This document shows, one piece after another, positions 17,528 through 26,899 of a stretch of DNA of 64,000 nt. Source of the stretch: Actinomarinicola tropica (GTDB lineage: Bacteria > Actinomycetota > Acidimicrobiia > Acidimicrobiales > SKKL01); assembly GCF_009650215.1 (NCBI RefSeq), contig NZ_CP045851.1, positions 1,217,189 to 1,281,188 of the forward strand. Reading direction: 5' to 3'. The stretch's first letter is position 1; every line of letters begins with the position of its first letter. The notes below the pieces were generated by a model. That model did no database searches. It was not told the DNA's origin and saw only the letters and a program-made list of their open reading frames with translations. The position numbers and the translations under genes are program-made.

Positions 17528-17626
17528 CGGTCCAGAGTGTCACACCCTCCTGCCACCATGTGGACGACGGCTCGCGACCGCCGTGCTCCGGTCGCCTCTC
17601 GCACCAGCGCCAGAGGAGGAGCCGCC

Positions 17627-18472
17627 ATGTCGGCCTGCCCGTCGTCCCGTCCGTCCCTCGACGATCCGCCGGTGGACCGGCCGCCCGTCGATCCCCCGCT
17701 CGTCGAGGACCGCCTCGCCGAGATCGTCACCTTGGTCGAGGAGGCCCACGAGGCCGAACCGGGGGCGGGCGCGTCGCTCGTCCGCGTCCGGGGGCTCGTC
17801 GCCGAGGAGGTGGAGCTCGCCCTCGCACCCGTGCCCGAGGGGGACGTGCTCGGCGCGCTGCTCGGCGCCGTCGTCCCCGCGGAGTGGGAGGCCGCCGGCG
17901 TCGTCGTCGACGGCACCGCCCGCGCCTGGCCCGACGGGCGGGTCGGCACCGATCGCGGGCGGGCCAGGGTGGCGGTCCTGTGCCACCGCTCGGGGGCCAC
18001 GGCCTCGGTGCTGCGGCGGGCAGGGGAGGATCCCGTCGTCGATCGGTCGCCACGCGGCACCAGCCCGATCGGCCGGGTGGCCGATGCCGTGCGGCGGTCC
18101 CTCGGCCTCGCCACGCCGCCGCCGGAGGTCGGCGTCGCGGTCGTCGTGGTGCAGGTGTGGTTGCACCGCGTCAGCGCACTGGCCCTCGACGGCGGGCGGG
18201 TCGACCTCGACGTCGCCCGGTCGCTGCGCCCGCCGCTGCCCGCCACCTGGGCGGCCTTGCGGGAGCAGTGCGCCGGTGGTGGGTGGGGCGAGCTCGACTG
18301 CCCGCCCCGGCTGGCGGCGTGGATGGACGACGGCATGTTCGCCCGCTGGTGCGTGGCCAGCTTCCCCGAGCCGATCGAGCTGGTGGTCGAGCTCGCCGAC
18401 CTCGTGCCCCTGGAGGTCGGCGAGCTCCTGGCCCGGGCGCTGGCCGACGCTCAGCCGAGGCGGTCCGAGTAG
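17627..18472 (+). CDS. protein of unknown function, 281 aa
   Basis: I do not recognise a family. The start at ATG 17627 is well supported by GAGGAGGA 8 nt upstream. The first 30 residues are Pro/Asp/Arg-rich (PPVDRPPVDPPLVEDR) and look disordered. The rest is predicted mixed alpha/beta with segments such as GALLGAVVPAEWEAAGVVVDG and RVAVLCHRSGATASVLRRAGEDPVVDRSPRGT, and a charged C-terminal helical part. There is no signal peptide, membrane helix or catalytic motif I can name. Its last 22 bp overlap the 3' end of the convergent sugar-binding-protein gene. Confidence 0.72.
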   Translation: MSACPSSRPSLDDPPVDRPPVDPPLVEDRLAEIVTLVEEAHEAEPGAGASLVRVRGLVAEEVELALAPVPEGDVLGALLGAVVPAEWEAAGVVVDGTARAWPDGRVGTDRGRARVAVLCHRSGATASVLRRAGEDPVVDRSPRGTSPIGRVADAVRRSLGLATPPPEVGVAVVVVQVWLHRVSALALDGGRVDLDVARSLRPPLPATWAALREQCAGGGWGELDCPPRLAAWMDDGMFARWCVASFPEPIELVVELADLVPLEVGELLARALADAQPRRSE

Positions 18473-19890
18473 TCGGCGATGATGCGGTTGGCGTCGGAGG
18501 TCGCCCGCTCGACCGCCTCGCTCGGCGACATGCCCTCGATCCACATGCGCTCGAGCGCGGGGACGACGGCGTCCTGGCGGACCTGGGCGTGGTTGCCGAT
18601 CACCGGGCCCGCGCTGCCGACGTTCTCCGTGCCCTCGACGAGCTGGTCGTAGGCGATGCGGAACTCGGGTTCGGCGGCCCACAGCTCGGCCACCTCGGGC
18701 AGCTCGATCGCCGACTGGCGGATCGGCACGTACCCGGTGCTCGCGTGCCAGCGGGCCTGCTGCTCCGGCTCGCTCAGCCAGGTCAGCAGGTCCCAGGCCG
18801 CGGCCCGCTCCTCGTCCGACGTGTCGGCGTCGAGCCACAGCGCCGCGCCGCCCACCAGGACACCGCCCTCACGCTCGCCCACGCTCGGCAGCGGTCCGAT
18901 GGCCACCTCCACGCCCGGGAAGTCCTGGGCCGCGGTCTTCACCGACCGCAGCGCCGCCGACGTGTTGATGGTCATCGCCGCCTGGCCCGTGGCGAGGGCC
19001 AGGAGGTGCTCCTGGTTGTCGCCGTTGCCGACGTTCACCGCGAGCCCGTCGTCGACCATCGAGCCCATGAACTCGAAGATCTCCTGCCCGAGCTCCCCGT
19101 CGAGCAGGACCTCGGTCGCCCGGCTGCCGCGCCCGTTGTCGCCGTCGACGAAGGGCTCGCCGGCCAGACCGAACCACTGCTCGATGAGCCAGGCCGAGGT
19201 GGTGAAGGTCACCCCGTTCGGCGCGGCGCCGCTGTCGACCACCGCCTGGGCCGCCTCGCGCATCTCGGCCACCGTGGTCGGCAGCTCCTCGACCCCCGCC
19301 TCGCGCAGGATGGCCATGTTGGCGTAGAGCACCGGGTTGGAGGTGTTGAACGGCATCGGGTGGAGGACGCCGTCGACGGTGTAGGCGGCGACCACCCGGT
19401 CGATGTGGTCGTCGAAGGAGTAGTCCGACGCGTCGACGCACGCCTGCACGGGCACGAAGGACTCGGCGTCGATCCCGATCTGCAGCGCCGTCTCCTCGAG
19501 CTGCACGATCGTCGGGCGCGTGCCGCCCCGCAGGGCCGTGAGGTACTTGTCGAGGGACTCGGTGTAGCTCCCCTGGAACTGCAGCTCGACGCGCACGCGG
19601 TCCTGGCTGGCGTTGTACTCGTCGACGAGGTCCTGGAGGGTCTCGCCCAGCTCCACGGTCATCGAGTGCCAGAAAGTGATCTCGACCGGCCCCTCCGCCG
19701 AGTCGAGCGCGTCGACCGGGCACTCGGCGGCCAGGTCGGAGCCCGGGTCGGCCTCGGGCACCTCGCCGATGTCGGCGGTGCCGCCCGATCCGCCGTCGGC
19801 GTCGTCGTCGCCACCGCCTCCGCACGCCGCCACCAGCAGGGCGGGGACCAGCAGCAGGGTGAGCAACCGGGCGCAGCGGGATCGGATCAT
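18451..19890 (-). CDS. UgpB-type extracellular solute-binding lipoprotein
   Basis: 479 aa. The lipobox ends at Cys23 (LLVAAC) before a Gly/Asp linker. The mature part begins VEITFWHSMTVELGETLQDLVDEYN, a close match to the glycerol-3-phosphate/sugar-binding UgpB group (SBP_bac_1), and continues with PVLYANMAILREAGV and WDLLTWLSEPEQQARW. It is the last gene of the operon ATPase, permease, permease, binding protein. AGGAG lies 5 nt before ATG 19890. Glycerol-3-phosphate or glycerophosphodiesters are possible ligands, but oligosaccharides are equally possible. Confidence 0.93.
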   Translation of the reverse strand: MIRSRCARLLTLLLVPALLVAACGGGGDDDADGGSGGTADIGEVPEADPGSDLAAECPVDALDSAEGPVEITFWHSMTVELGETLQDLVDEYNASQDRVRVELQFQGSYTESLDKYLTALRGGTRPTIVQLEETALQIGIDAESFVPVQACVDASDYSFDDHIDRVVAAYTVDGVLHPMPFNTSNPVLYANMAILREAGVEELPTTVAEMREAAQAVVDSGAAPNGVTFTTSAWLIEQWFGLAGEPFVDGDNGRGSRATEVLLDGELGQEIFEFMGSMVDDGLAVNVGNGDNQEHLLALATGQAAMTINTSAALRSVKTAAQDFPGVEVAIGPLPSVGEREGGVLVGGAALWLDADTSDEERAAAWDLLTWLSEPEQQARWHASTGYVPIRQSAIELPEVAELWAAEPEFRIAYDQLVEGTENVGSAGPVIGNHAQVRQDAVVPALERMWIEGMSPSEAVERATSDANRIIADYSDRLG

Positions 19891-19929
19891 GGGAGCTCCT
19901 GGGGCGTTGGTCGTGGGGGGGGGAGGGGA

Positions 19930-20784
19930 TCAGCCCTTGACCGCACCGGAGGTGAGGCCACGGACGAGCTGCTTCTGGAAGAGGACGAGGAGGACGAAGA
20001 TCGGGATGGAGGCGATGACCGTGCCACCGAAGACCAGGTTGAGCTGATCGACGTTGGTCGTGGCCAGGGTCTTCAGTCCGATCTGCACGGTCCGGAGGTC
20101 GTCGACGTCGGTGATGAGCAGCGGCCAGAGGTACTGGTTCCACGCCATCAGGAACGAGAACACCGAGAGCGCCGCGATCGCCGGCCGGGCGAGCGGCACG
20201 GCCACCCCCCACATGAAGCCCCAGTGCCCGTAGCCGTCGAGGCGCGCCGCGTCGCGCAGGTCCTGGGGCACCGCGAGGAACGCCTGGCGCAGGAGGAACG
20301 TCCCCATCGCCGTGGCCGCGAACGGGATGATCAGGCCGGGGTAGGAGTCCCGCCAGCCGAGGCTCACGACGGTGTCGTAGTTGGCGACGATCGTCACCTC
20401 GCCCGGCACCATCAAGGTGGCCAGGAACGCGACGAACGCCGCGCCGCGGGCCGGGAACCGCAGGTAGGCGAAGGCGTAGCCAGCGAGGATCGAGGTCACG
20501 ACCTGGAGCGCCGTGATCGCGACGGCCACGACGGTGCTGTTCAGCATGTAGCGCCCGAGGTTGCTCACGTCGAGCACCTCCCGGAACACGCCGAGCTCCG
20601 GGGGGAACGGCAGCAGCGAGCTCGGGAAGTCGAGCGACGACGCGCCGGATTGCAGCGAGAACGCCAGCGTCACGTACACCGGCATCAGCACGACGACCGC
20701 GGCCAGCGTGAGCACCGCGTACTGACCGATCCGGCGTCGACGTCGGGGACGTCCTCGGGGCGCAGCGACGGTGGGCTCACCCAT
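19930..20784 (-). CDS. sugar ABC transporter permease (UgpE/MalG type)
   Basis: 284 aa with six predicted membrane helices. A basic N terminus (RGRPRRRRRIGQY) precedes the first helix. The ATPase-contact EAA loop is visible as RDAARLDGYGHWGFMWGVAV, followed by PLARPAIA. The C terminus QKQLVRGLTSGAVKG is the standard ending of the MalG family. Its start overlaps the end of the partner permease by 8 bp, indicating coupled translation. A G-rich tract at about 19910-19926 separates it from the binding-protein gene. Confidence 0.94.
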   Translation of the reverse strand: MGEPTVAAPRGRPRRRRRIGQYAVLTLAAVVVLMPVYVTLAFSLQSGASSLDFPSSLLPFPPELGVFREVLDVSNLGRYMLNSTVVAVAITALQVVTSILAGYAFAYLRFPARGAAFVAFLATLMVPGEVTIVANYDTVVSLGWRDSYPGLIIPFAATAMGTFLLRQAFLAVPQDLRDAARLDGYGHWGFMWGVAVPLARPAIAALSVFSFLMAWNQYLWPLLITDVDDLRTVQIGLKTLATTNVDQLNLVFGGTVIASIPIFVLLVLFQKQLVRGLTSGAVKG

Positions 20785-21705
20785 AGAAGACCCTCCGCTC
20801 GAGGACCTTCAGCTGCACCACGCTGAGGGCGAGCACGATGAGGAACAGCACGACGGCCTGGGCGGCGGCGACACCGGGGTTGAAGTTGCGGAAGCCCTCC
20901 GTGTAGATCGAGAAGACGATGAGGTTCGTCGCATCGAGCGGTCCGCCGTTGGTGAGCAGGTCGACCTGGCCGAACGTCTGGAACGACGTGATCGTGAGGA
21001 CGACGAACCCGAACAACAGCGTCGGCGAGAGCAGCGGCAGCGTGATGTCGACGAACCGTGACCACGCGCCGGCCCCGTCGAGCCGCGCCGACTCGTAGAG
21101 GTCGTCGGGCACGGACTGGAGTCCGGCGCTGATGACGATGAACGTGACGCCGAGGTTCTGCCACACGGTGACCGCAGCGATCGCGATCAGCGCCCATCCC
21201 GGCCGCTCGAGGAAGTAGACGGGCTCGCGCCCCATCCCCTTGATGATCTGGTTGATGAGCCCGACCGACGGGCTGAGGAGGGCGATGAACATGAGCGACG
21301 CGACGGCGACGGAGGTCGCGACGGTGGACGAGAAGATCGTGCGGTAGGCGCCGATGCCGGCGAGCCGCTGGTGGGCGAGCACCGCGAGGCCGAGCCCCAA
21401 CGCCAGCCCGACCGGCACGGTCATCAGCGTGAAGAGCAGCGTCACCCAGAGGCTGTTGTGGAAGTCCGACGAGGTGAGCACGTCGCGGTACTGCTCGAGG
21501 CCGACGTAGGTCGTCCGGTTGCCGAACGGGCTCGTGCGGAACAGCCCGAGCCAGATCGTGCGGGCGAACGGGTAGTAGACCCAGGTCCCGAAGGCGACGA
21601 TCGACGGCAGGAGGAGCGCGAGCGCCAACCCGCGCTCCCGCCACCGACGCCGGCGCACCACGGGCGACGGCGCGACGTCGCGGAGCGCCCCGACCGTCGG
21701 TGCGG

Positions 21706-21709
<4 letters not shown>
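20777..21709 (-). CDS. sugar ABC transporter permease (UgpA/MalF type)
   Basis: 310 aa, six membrane helices. The N-terminal segment ALALLLPSIVAFGTWVYYPFARTIWLGLF and YVGLEQYRDVLTS are typical of UgpA-like permeases. The EAA loop reads YESARLDGAGAWSRFVDITLPLLSPTL, and the C terminus has GGPLDATNLIVFSIY. It starts at GTG 21709, overlapping the ATPase stop as GTGA, so translation is coupled. With the downstream permease it forms the heterodimeric membrane channel of the importer. Confidence 0.94.
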
Positions 21710-22821
<1,112 letters not shown>

Positions 22822-22989
22822 GGCACCTCCTCCGAACCGGGCCGATCGTAGGTGTCCGCGGTGACCCGCCATGACCTCGCGGTGGACGGTCGGTGGCGGC
22901 GCGGTGAACGGCGGTGCGGGTTGGCCGTGCTTGCTGACGTTCTGCCAGGATCACCGCACTCGACACAGCTCGTAGAAGGGGAACGCTGA

Positions 22990-23442
22990 ATGTCAGGACC
23001 AGGGGGGGCCACCCGTCCGATCCCTCAACCCACGCCGGAGACCGAGCACTTCTGGGAGGGGACGAAGGCCGGTGAGCTGCGGATCCAGCGCTGCCAGGAC
23101 TGCGAGGGGGCGTACTTCCCGCCTCGACCGTTCTGCCCGCACTGCTCGAGCCGCAACGTGGCGGTCGAGGTCGCGAGCGGCCGGGCCACGCTCTACAGCT
23201 ACGTGATCCACCACCGCGAGGTGCCGGGCTTCGAGTCGCCCTACGCCATCGCGGTCGTCGAGCTCGAGGAGGGCCCGCGGATGATGACGAACATCGTCGA
23301 CTGCGAGCAGACCCCCGAGGCGCTCGAGCTCGACATGGCGCTCGAGGTGACCTTCGAGGAGCAGGACGACACCATCACGCTGCCGTTCTTCCGCCCCGCG
23401 GAGGGGTCACAGAGCCGCCCCGCCGCCGGAGGTGCCCGATGA
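22990..23442 (+). CDS. DUF35 zinc-ribbon/OB-fold protein (ChsH2/acyl-CoA-binding type)
   Basis: 150 aa. The N-terminal helix (TPETEHFWEGTKAGELRIQRC) leads into a rubredoxin-like zinc ribbon, CQDC...CPHC, then an OB fold (GRATLYSYVIHH, PYAIAVVELEEGPRMMTNIVDC). DUF35 proteins form complexes with thiolase-like enzymes and bind the CoA thioester; the best known is ChsH2 with Ltp2 in steroid side-chain breakdown. The next gene, a thiolase-like protein, overlaps it by ATGA, so the two surely form one complex. A CAGGAT-type -10 lies near 22946-22951 and AAGGGG about 8 nt before the start. Confidence 0.9.
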   Translation: MSGPGGATRPIPQPTPETEHFWEGTKAGELRIQRCQDCEGAYFPPRPFCPHCSSRNVAVEVASGRATLYSYVIHHREVPGFESPYAIAVVELEEGPRMMTNIVDCEQTPEALELDMALEVTFEEQDDTITLPFFRPAEGSQSRPAAGGAR

Positions 23443-24581
23443 AGCAGAAGTCCGTCGCCGTCGTCGGCGCCGCCGAGACCACCGATCTCGGGAAGATCCC
23501 GAACCTGAGCCAGATCGGGCTCCACGCGGACGCCGCGCTGAACGCCATGGCCGACGCCGGCCTCACCGCCAAGGACATCGACGGCATCGCGTGCGCCGGC
23601 GAGTCGCCGACCAACCTCGCCCAGTACCTCGGCATCGTGCCGACCTGGGTCGACGGCACCGCCGTCGGCGGCTGCTCGTTCATGCTCCACGTCCGCCACG
23701 CGGCGGCCGCGATCAACGAGGGCCTGGCCAGCACCATCCTCATCACCCACGGCGAGAGCGGTCGCTCGCGCGTCGGCGTCGGTGGCTGGAGCATGGCTCG
23801 CGCCAGCCTCAACGGGCAGTTCGAGATGCCGTACGGCCCGATGGGCCCACCGACGCTCTTCACGATCCCGTGGCTTCGCTACGCGAAGACCTACGGCGCC
23901 ACCGAGGAGGACCTCGCCAACGTCGCGGTCATCCAGCGGGAGTGGGCGGCGCTCAACCCGCGCGCCTCGTTCCGGGACCCGCTCACCACCGACGAGGTGC
24001 TCGGCTCGCGCATGATCGCCTGGCCGTTCCGCAAGCTGCTCTGCTGCCTCGTCACCGACGGCGGCGGCGCGCTGATCGTGACCTCCGCCGATCGGGCCAA
24101 GGACTTCCCGCAGAAGCCGGTGTACGTCCTGGGCACCGGCGAGAGCGTCGAGACCCCGATGGTCAGCCAGATGGACGACTTCACCACGTCCCGTGCCTTC
24201 CGGGTGTCGGGCGAGAAGGCGTTCGCCGAGGCCGGCATCACCCATGACGACGTCGACCACCTGATGATCTACGACGCCTTCGCCCACCTGCCGATCTACG
24301 GCCTGGAGGACCTCGGCTTCGTCGGTCGGGGTGAGGCGCCGGACTTCATCCGGGAGCGGAACACCGCGATCGGCGGGAAGCTGCCGCTGAACACCAACGG
24401 CGGCGGTCTCTCCTACATGCACTCCGGCATGTACGGCATGTACGCCCTGCAGGAGAGCGTGCGGCAGATGCGTGGCATCGCGCCGGCGCAGGTCGAGGGA
24501 GCGGAGATCTCGATCGCCCACGGCGTCGGCGGCATGTTCGCCGCCTCGGGGACGATCGTCTTCTCGAACGTCGAGCCCTAG
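23439..24581 (+). CDS. thiolase-superfamily protein (lipid-transfer/Ltp2-like)
   Basis: 380 aa, cytoplasmic. Thiolase-fold landmarks are VAVVGAAETTDLGK at the start and GTAVGGCSFMLHVRHAAAAI, which places a Cys at the usual nucleophile site. The C-terminal catalytic elements are atypical: the GGHPxGxSG loop is replaced by NTNGGGLSYMHSGM and the second active-site Cys region reads SIAHGVGGMF. These changes are typical of non-thiolytic members such as Ltp2, which cleaves aldol adducts together with a DUF35 partner. It is translationally coupled to such a partner (ATGA). Substrate unknown; a fatty-acid, sterol or aromatic side-chain CoA thioester is likely. Confidence 0.88.
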   Translation: MKQKSVAVVGAAETTDLGKIPNLSQIGLHADAALNAMADAGLTAKDIDGIACAGESPTNLAQYLGIVPTWVDGTAVGGCSFMLHVRHAAAAINEGLASTILITHGESGRSRVGVGGWSMARASLNGQFEMPYGPMGPPTLFTIPWLRYAKTYGATEEDLANVAVIQREWAALNPRASFRDPLTTDEVLGSRMIAWPFRKLLCCLVTDGGGALIVTSADRAKDFPQKPVYVLGTGESVETPMVSQMDDFTTSRAFRVSGEKAFAEAGITHDDVDHLMIYDAFAHLPIYGLEDLGFVGRGEAPDFIRERNTAIGGKLPLNTNGGGLSYMHSGMYGMYALQESVRQMRGIAPAQVEGAEISIAHGVGGMFAASGTIVFSNVEP

Positions 24582-24583
24582 GG

Positions 24584-24597
24584 GCCGACTGGTCGGC
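24584..24597. terminator. short dyad between convergent genes
   Basis: GCCGAC-TG-GTCGGC fills the 16-bp gap between the thiolase-like gene and the exonuclease gene. It could serve as a bidirectional terminator, but the stem is short and there are no flanking A/T tracts. Confidence 0.3.
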
Positions 24598-25368
24598 TCA
24601 GCCGGCGTCGGCGAACGGGTCCCGCGGCGCACGCCGCGGCGACTCGGTCGGCGCCGGCCGGGGCCCGACCTGCACCTGGTGGGCCGGCGTGGCCGGTGGC
24701 ACCCGATCGGCCGCAGCACGCATCGCCGCGACTCGTCGGCCGTGGTCGACGGGCGGACACAGCTCGACCGGGTGGCTGTCGACGGCCCGCCGGGCCGACG
24801 CCCACCGCCGCTCGGCGAGGACCCGTGCCAGACGGGCGTCGCTCGACGCGTAGGCGTGCAGCGCCTCCTGGTCGAGGTCGTGGATGCGCTCACGGTCGAC
24901 CTCGACGACGGGCAGGCCGACGAAGCGGGCGATCGACTTGAGCCCGCAGGAGATGCGCAGCGCCGGCCCGACGTCGCCCTTGTAGACGCGGTAGGCGTCG
25001 AGGTGGGCGTGGCGGTGCCAGGCGCAGCGGTAGGCGCCGCGGTGGCCGGGCAGGGCCCGCCCGCGCACGACGATGCGGGGATCGAGCTCGAGGCGCAGCC
25101 CGATGGTCACGCCGTGGAGCGCGGCGCGATCGGCGATGAACGGCAGGTCGAAGGCCGCGCCGTTCCAGGTGGCGATGACTCCGGGCTCGATCGAGGCCAG
25201 GCGGGCGTCGAGCTCGGCGAGCAGCTCGGGCTCGGGGCCGGTGAACAGCTCGTCGAGCCCGTCGCTCGAGAGGGCGACCGTGAGGATGCGCGCGACACCG
25301 GGGTCGAGCCCGTCGACCGTGGTGTCCGTCTCGATGTCGAGTCCGTAGACGGGGGTGCGCCGTGTCAT
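24598..25368 (-). CDS. DEDDy-type 3'-5' exonuclease (DnaQ/PolB-exo-like RNase H fold)
   Basis: 256 aa. Exo I motif YGLDIETDT (Asp and Glu metal ligands), Exo II TWNGAAFDLPFI and Exo III YASSDARL (Tyr-x-x-x-Asp) are all present, so it should be an active DEDDy nuclease on DNA or RNA. A Pro/Arg-rich tail of about 50 residues is probably disordered. The closest architecture I know is the predicted 3'-5' exonuclease related to the proofreading domain of family B polymerases. ATG 25368 is taken as start. It follows the PhoH-type gene on the same strand after about 50 bp and may be cotranscribed. Confidence 0.85.
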   Translation of the reverse strand: MTRRTPVYGLDIETDTTVDGLDPGVARILTVALSSDGLDELFTGPEPELLAELDARLASIEPGVIATWNGAAFDLPFIADRAALHGVTIGLRLELDPRIVVRGRALPGHRGAYRCAWHRHAHLDAYRVYKGDVGPALRISCGLKSIARFVGLPVVEVDRERIHDLDQEALHAYASSDARLARVLAERRWASARRAVDSHPVELCPPVDHGRRVAAMRAAADRVPPATPAHQVQVGPRPAPTESPRRAPRDPFADAG

Positions 25369-25420
25369 CTGCCACACGACGCTACGGATGCGGCGCGCGC
25401 GGGTGGGGGATGCCTGTCGG

Positions 25421-26809
25421 TCAGAGCCGCATGGCGGCGAGGTTCGCGACCTCGCTGCGCTCGCAGTGCGCCAGACGCACGTGGCCGAACACGTCCTCGC
25501 CCTCGAAGGCGTCGATGAGCACGGCGATGGCGTTGTTGCGCTCCGACAGGTAGGGCGCGTCGATCTGGCTGGTGTCACCGGTGAAGACAACCTTGGTGCC
25601 CTCGCTCACCCGCGTGAGGATCGTCTTCAGCGTCGGGGGCTCGAGGTTCTGGGCCTCGTCGACGAGGATGTAGGTGCCCTGCAGCGATCGGCCCCGCAGG
25701 TAGGTCACCGCCTCCATCGACAGCTTGTCCCGCTCGGTCATCTCCTCGAGGAGGGTGCGGGCGTCGGCGTGGCTGCGCCGCTCGGTGAGGGCGACGAGCG
25801 CGTCGGTCACCGCGGTCATCCACGGGTCGAGCTTCTCCTCCAGCCCACCGGGCAGGAACCCCAGCTCGGCCCGACCGACGGGCACGACCGGTCGGTACAC
25901 CGCGACCTTGTCGTACAGCCCCCGCTCCATCACCTGCTCCAGGCCGGCGGCGAGGGCGAGCAGCGTCTTGCCGGTGCCCGCGATCCCATCGAGGGCGACG
26001 ACCCGGACGGACGGGTCGAGCAGGAGGTCGAGCGCGAAGTGCTGCTCCTTCGATCGGGGTCGCAGACCCCACGCCTCGGCCGGCCGGGTGAGCCCGATGA
26101 GGCGGTCGCCCTGGCGGCGCACCAGCACCGACTGGCTGCCCGAGCGCAGCACCGCGAACTCGTTGGTGCCGACGGCGTCGTCGAGCATGGCCTCGGTGCC
26201 GATCAGCGCGTCGACCGCGACGCCGTGCGGGCTGGCGAACACGTCGTCGATGAGCTCGCTGCTCACCTCCGCGGTGATCCAGCCGACGGGCCTCTCGTCG
26301 TCGCGCCGACCGAGGAGCCGGTGGTGCTCCTCGGCGTCGAGTCCGAGCTGGGCGGCCTTGATGCGCAGCGCGGCGTCGTTCGAGACCACCCGCACGGGCC
26401 GCTGCTCGGCCTGCCCGAGCGCGGCGGCGAGGATGCGGTTGTCCGGCTTGTGGGGGTCGAGACCCTTGGCCTCGACCTGGTCGAGGTGCAGGCCGTTGGT
26501 CTCGATGCGCACCGTGCCGCCACCCGGCACGGCCACCGGCTGGCGGATGTCGCCGCCGTTGCCGACCCGCAGGTCCTCGATCGTGCGGATGACCTCCCGC
26601 GCCGCCCGTCCGACGTCGTCGAGCCGGGTCTTGTGCTGGTCGAGCTCCTCGATGACGACGAGCGGGATGACCGCATCGGCGTCGGGGAACGTGAACACGC
26701 ACTCGGGATCGGCGATGAGGGCCGAGGTGTCGAGGACGACGCAGGTGCGGGCGGGACTGATCACCTCCCCATCGGTCGCGGCCGACGAGCGAGGAAGGAG
26801 ATCAGTCAC
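25421..26809 (-). CDS. PIN-PhoH fusion ATPase (PhoH2), ribonuclease/helicase
   Basis: About 462 aa. An N-terminal PIN nuclease domain (VVLDTSALIADPECVF, with acidic residues at VVIEELDQHK and NDAALRIKA) is fused to a C-terminal PhoH P-loop domain: Walker A GIAGTGKTLLAL, Walker B TYILVDEAQNLEP, and TGDTSQIDAPYL. PhoH2 proteins of mycobacteria unwind and cut RNA. The start is uncertain: GTG 26809 has GAGG 6 nt upstream, while GTG 26821 in the same frame would add four residues. No antitoxin-like small ORF overlaps its start, although a PhoAT partner is known in mycobacteria. Confidence 0.92.
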   Translation of the reverse strand: MTDLLPRSSAATDGEVISPARTCVVLDTSALIADPECVFTFPDADAVIPLVVIEELDQHKTRLDDVGRAAREVIRTIEDLRVGNGGDIRQPVAVPGGGTVRIETNGLHLDQVEAKGLDPHKPDNRILAAALGQAEQRPVRVVSNDAALRIKAAQLGLDAEEHHRLLGRRDDERPVGWITAEVSSELIDDVFASPHGVAVDALIGTEAMLDDAVGTNEFAVLRSGSQSVLVRRQGDRLIGLTRPAEAWGLRPRSKEQHFALDLLLDPSVRVVALDGIAGTGKTLLALAAGLEQVMERGLYDKVAVYRPVVPVGRAELGFLPGGLEEKLDPWMTAVTDALVALTERRSHADARTLLEEMTERDKLSMEAVTYLRGRSLQGTYILVDEAQNLEPPTLKTILTRVSEGTKVVFTGDTSQIDAPYLSERNNAIAVLIDAFEGEDVFGHVRLAHCERSEVANLAAMRL

Positions 26810-26899
26810 GAGCAACCTCACGTAGGAGAGTCAACGCCTGCCATCGAACCCGATCGGCTCGCGGCGCGCGCGGATCCCCGGCAGGTGTTCACGGCTCGT

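Noticed and set aside
17528-17626. DosR box between the stress protein and the 281-aa gene
   Set aside because: No GGGACTNNNGTCCC-like sequence was found by reading this gap.
17560-20826. 1088-codon open frame on the plus strand
   Set aside because: It runs antisense through the sugar importer genes, which have clear family motifs; its predicted protein is Arg/Gly/His repeats typical of a GC-rich shadow frame.
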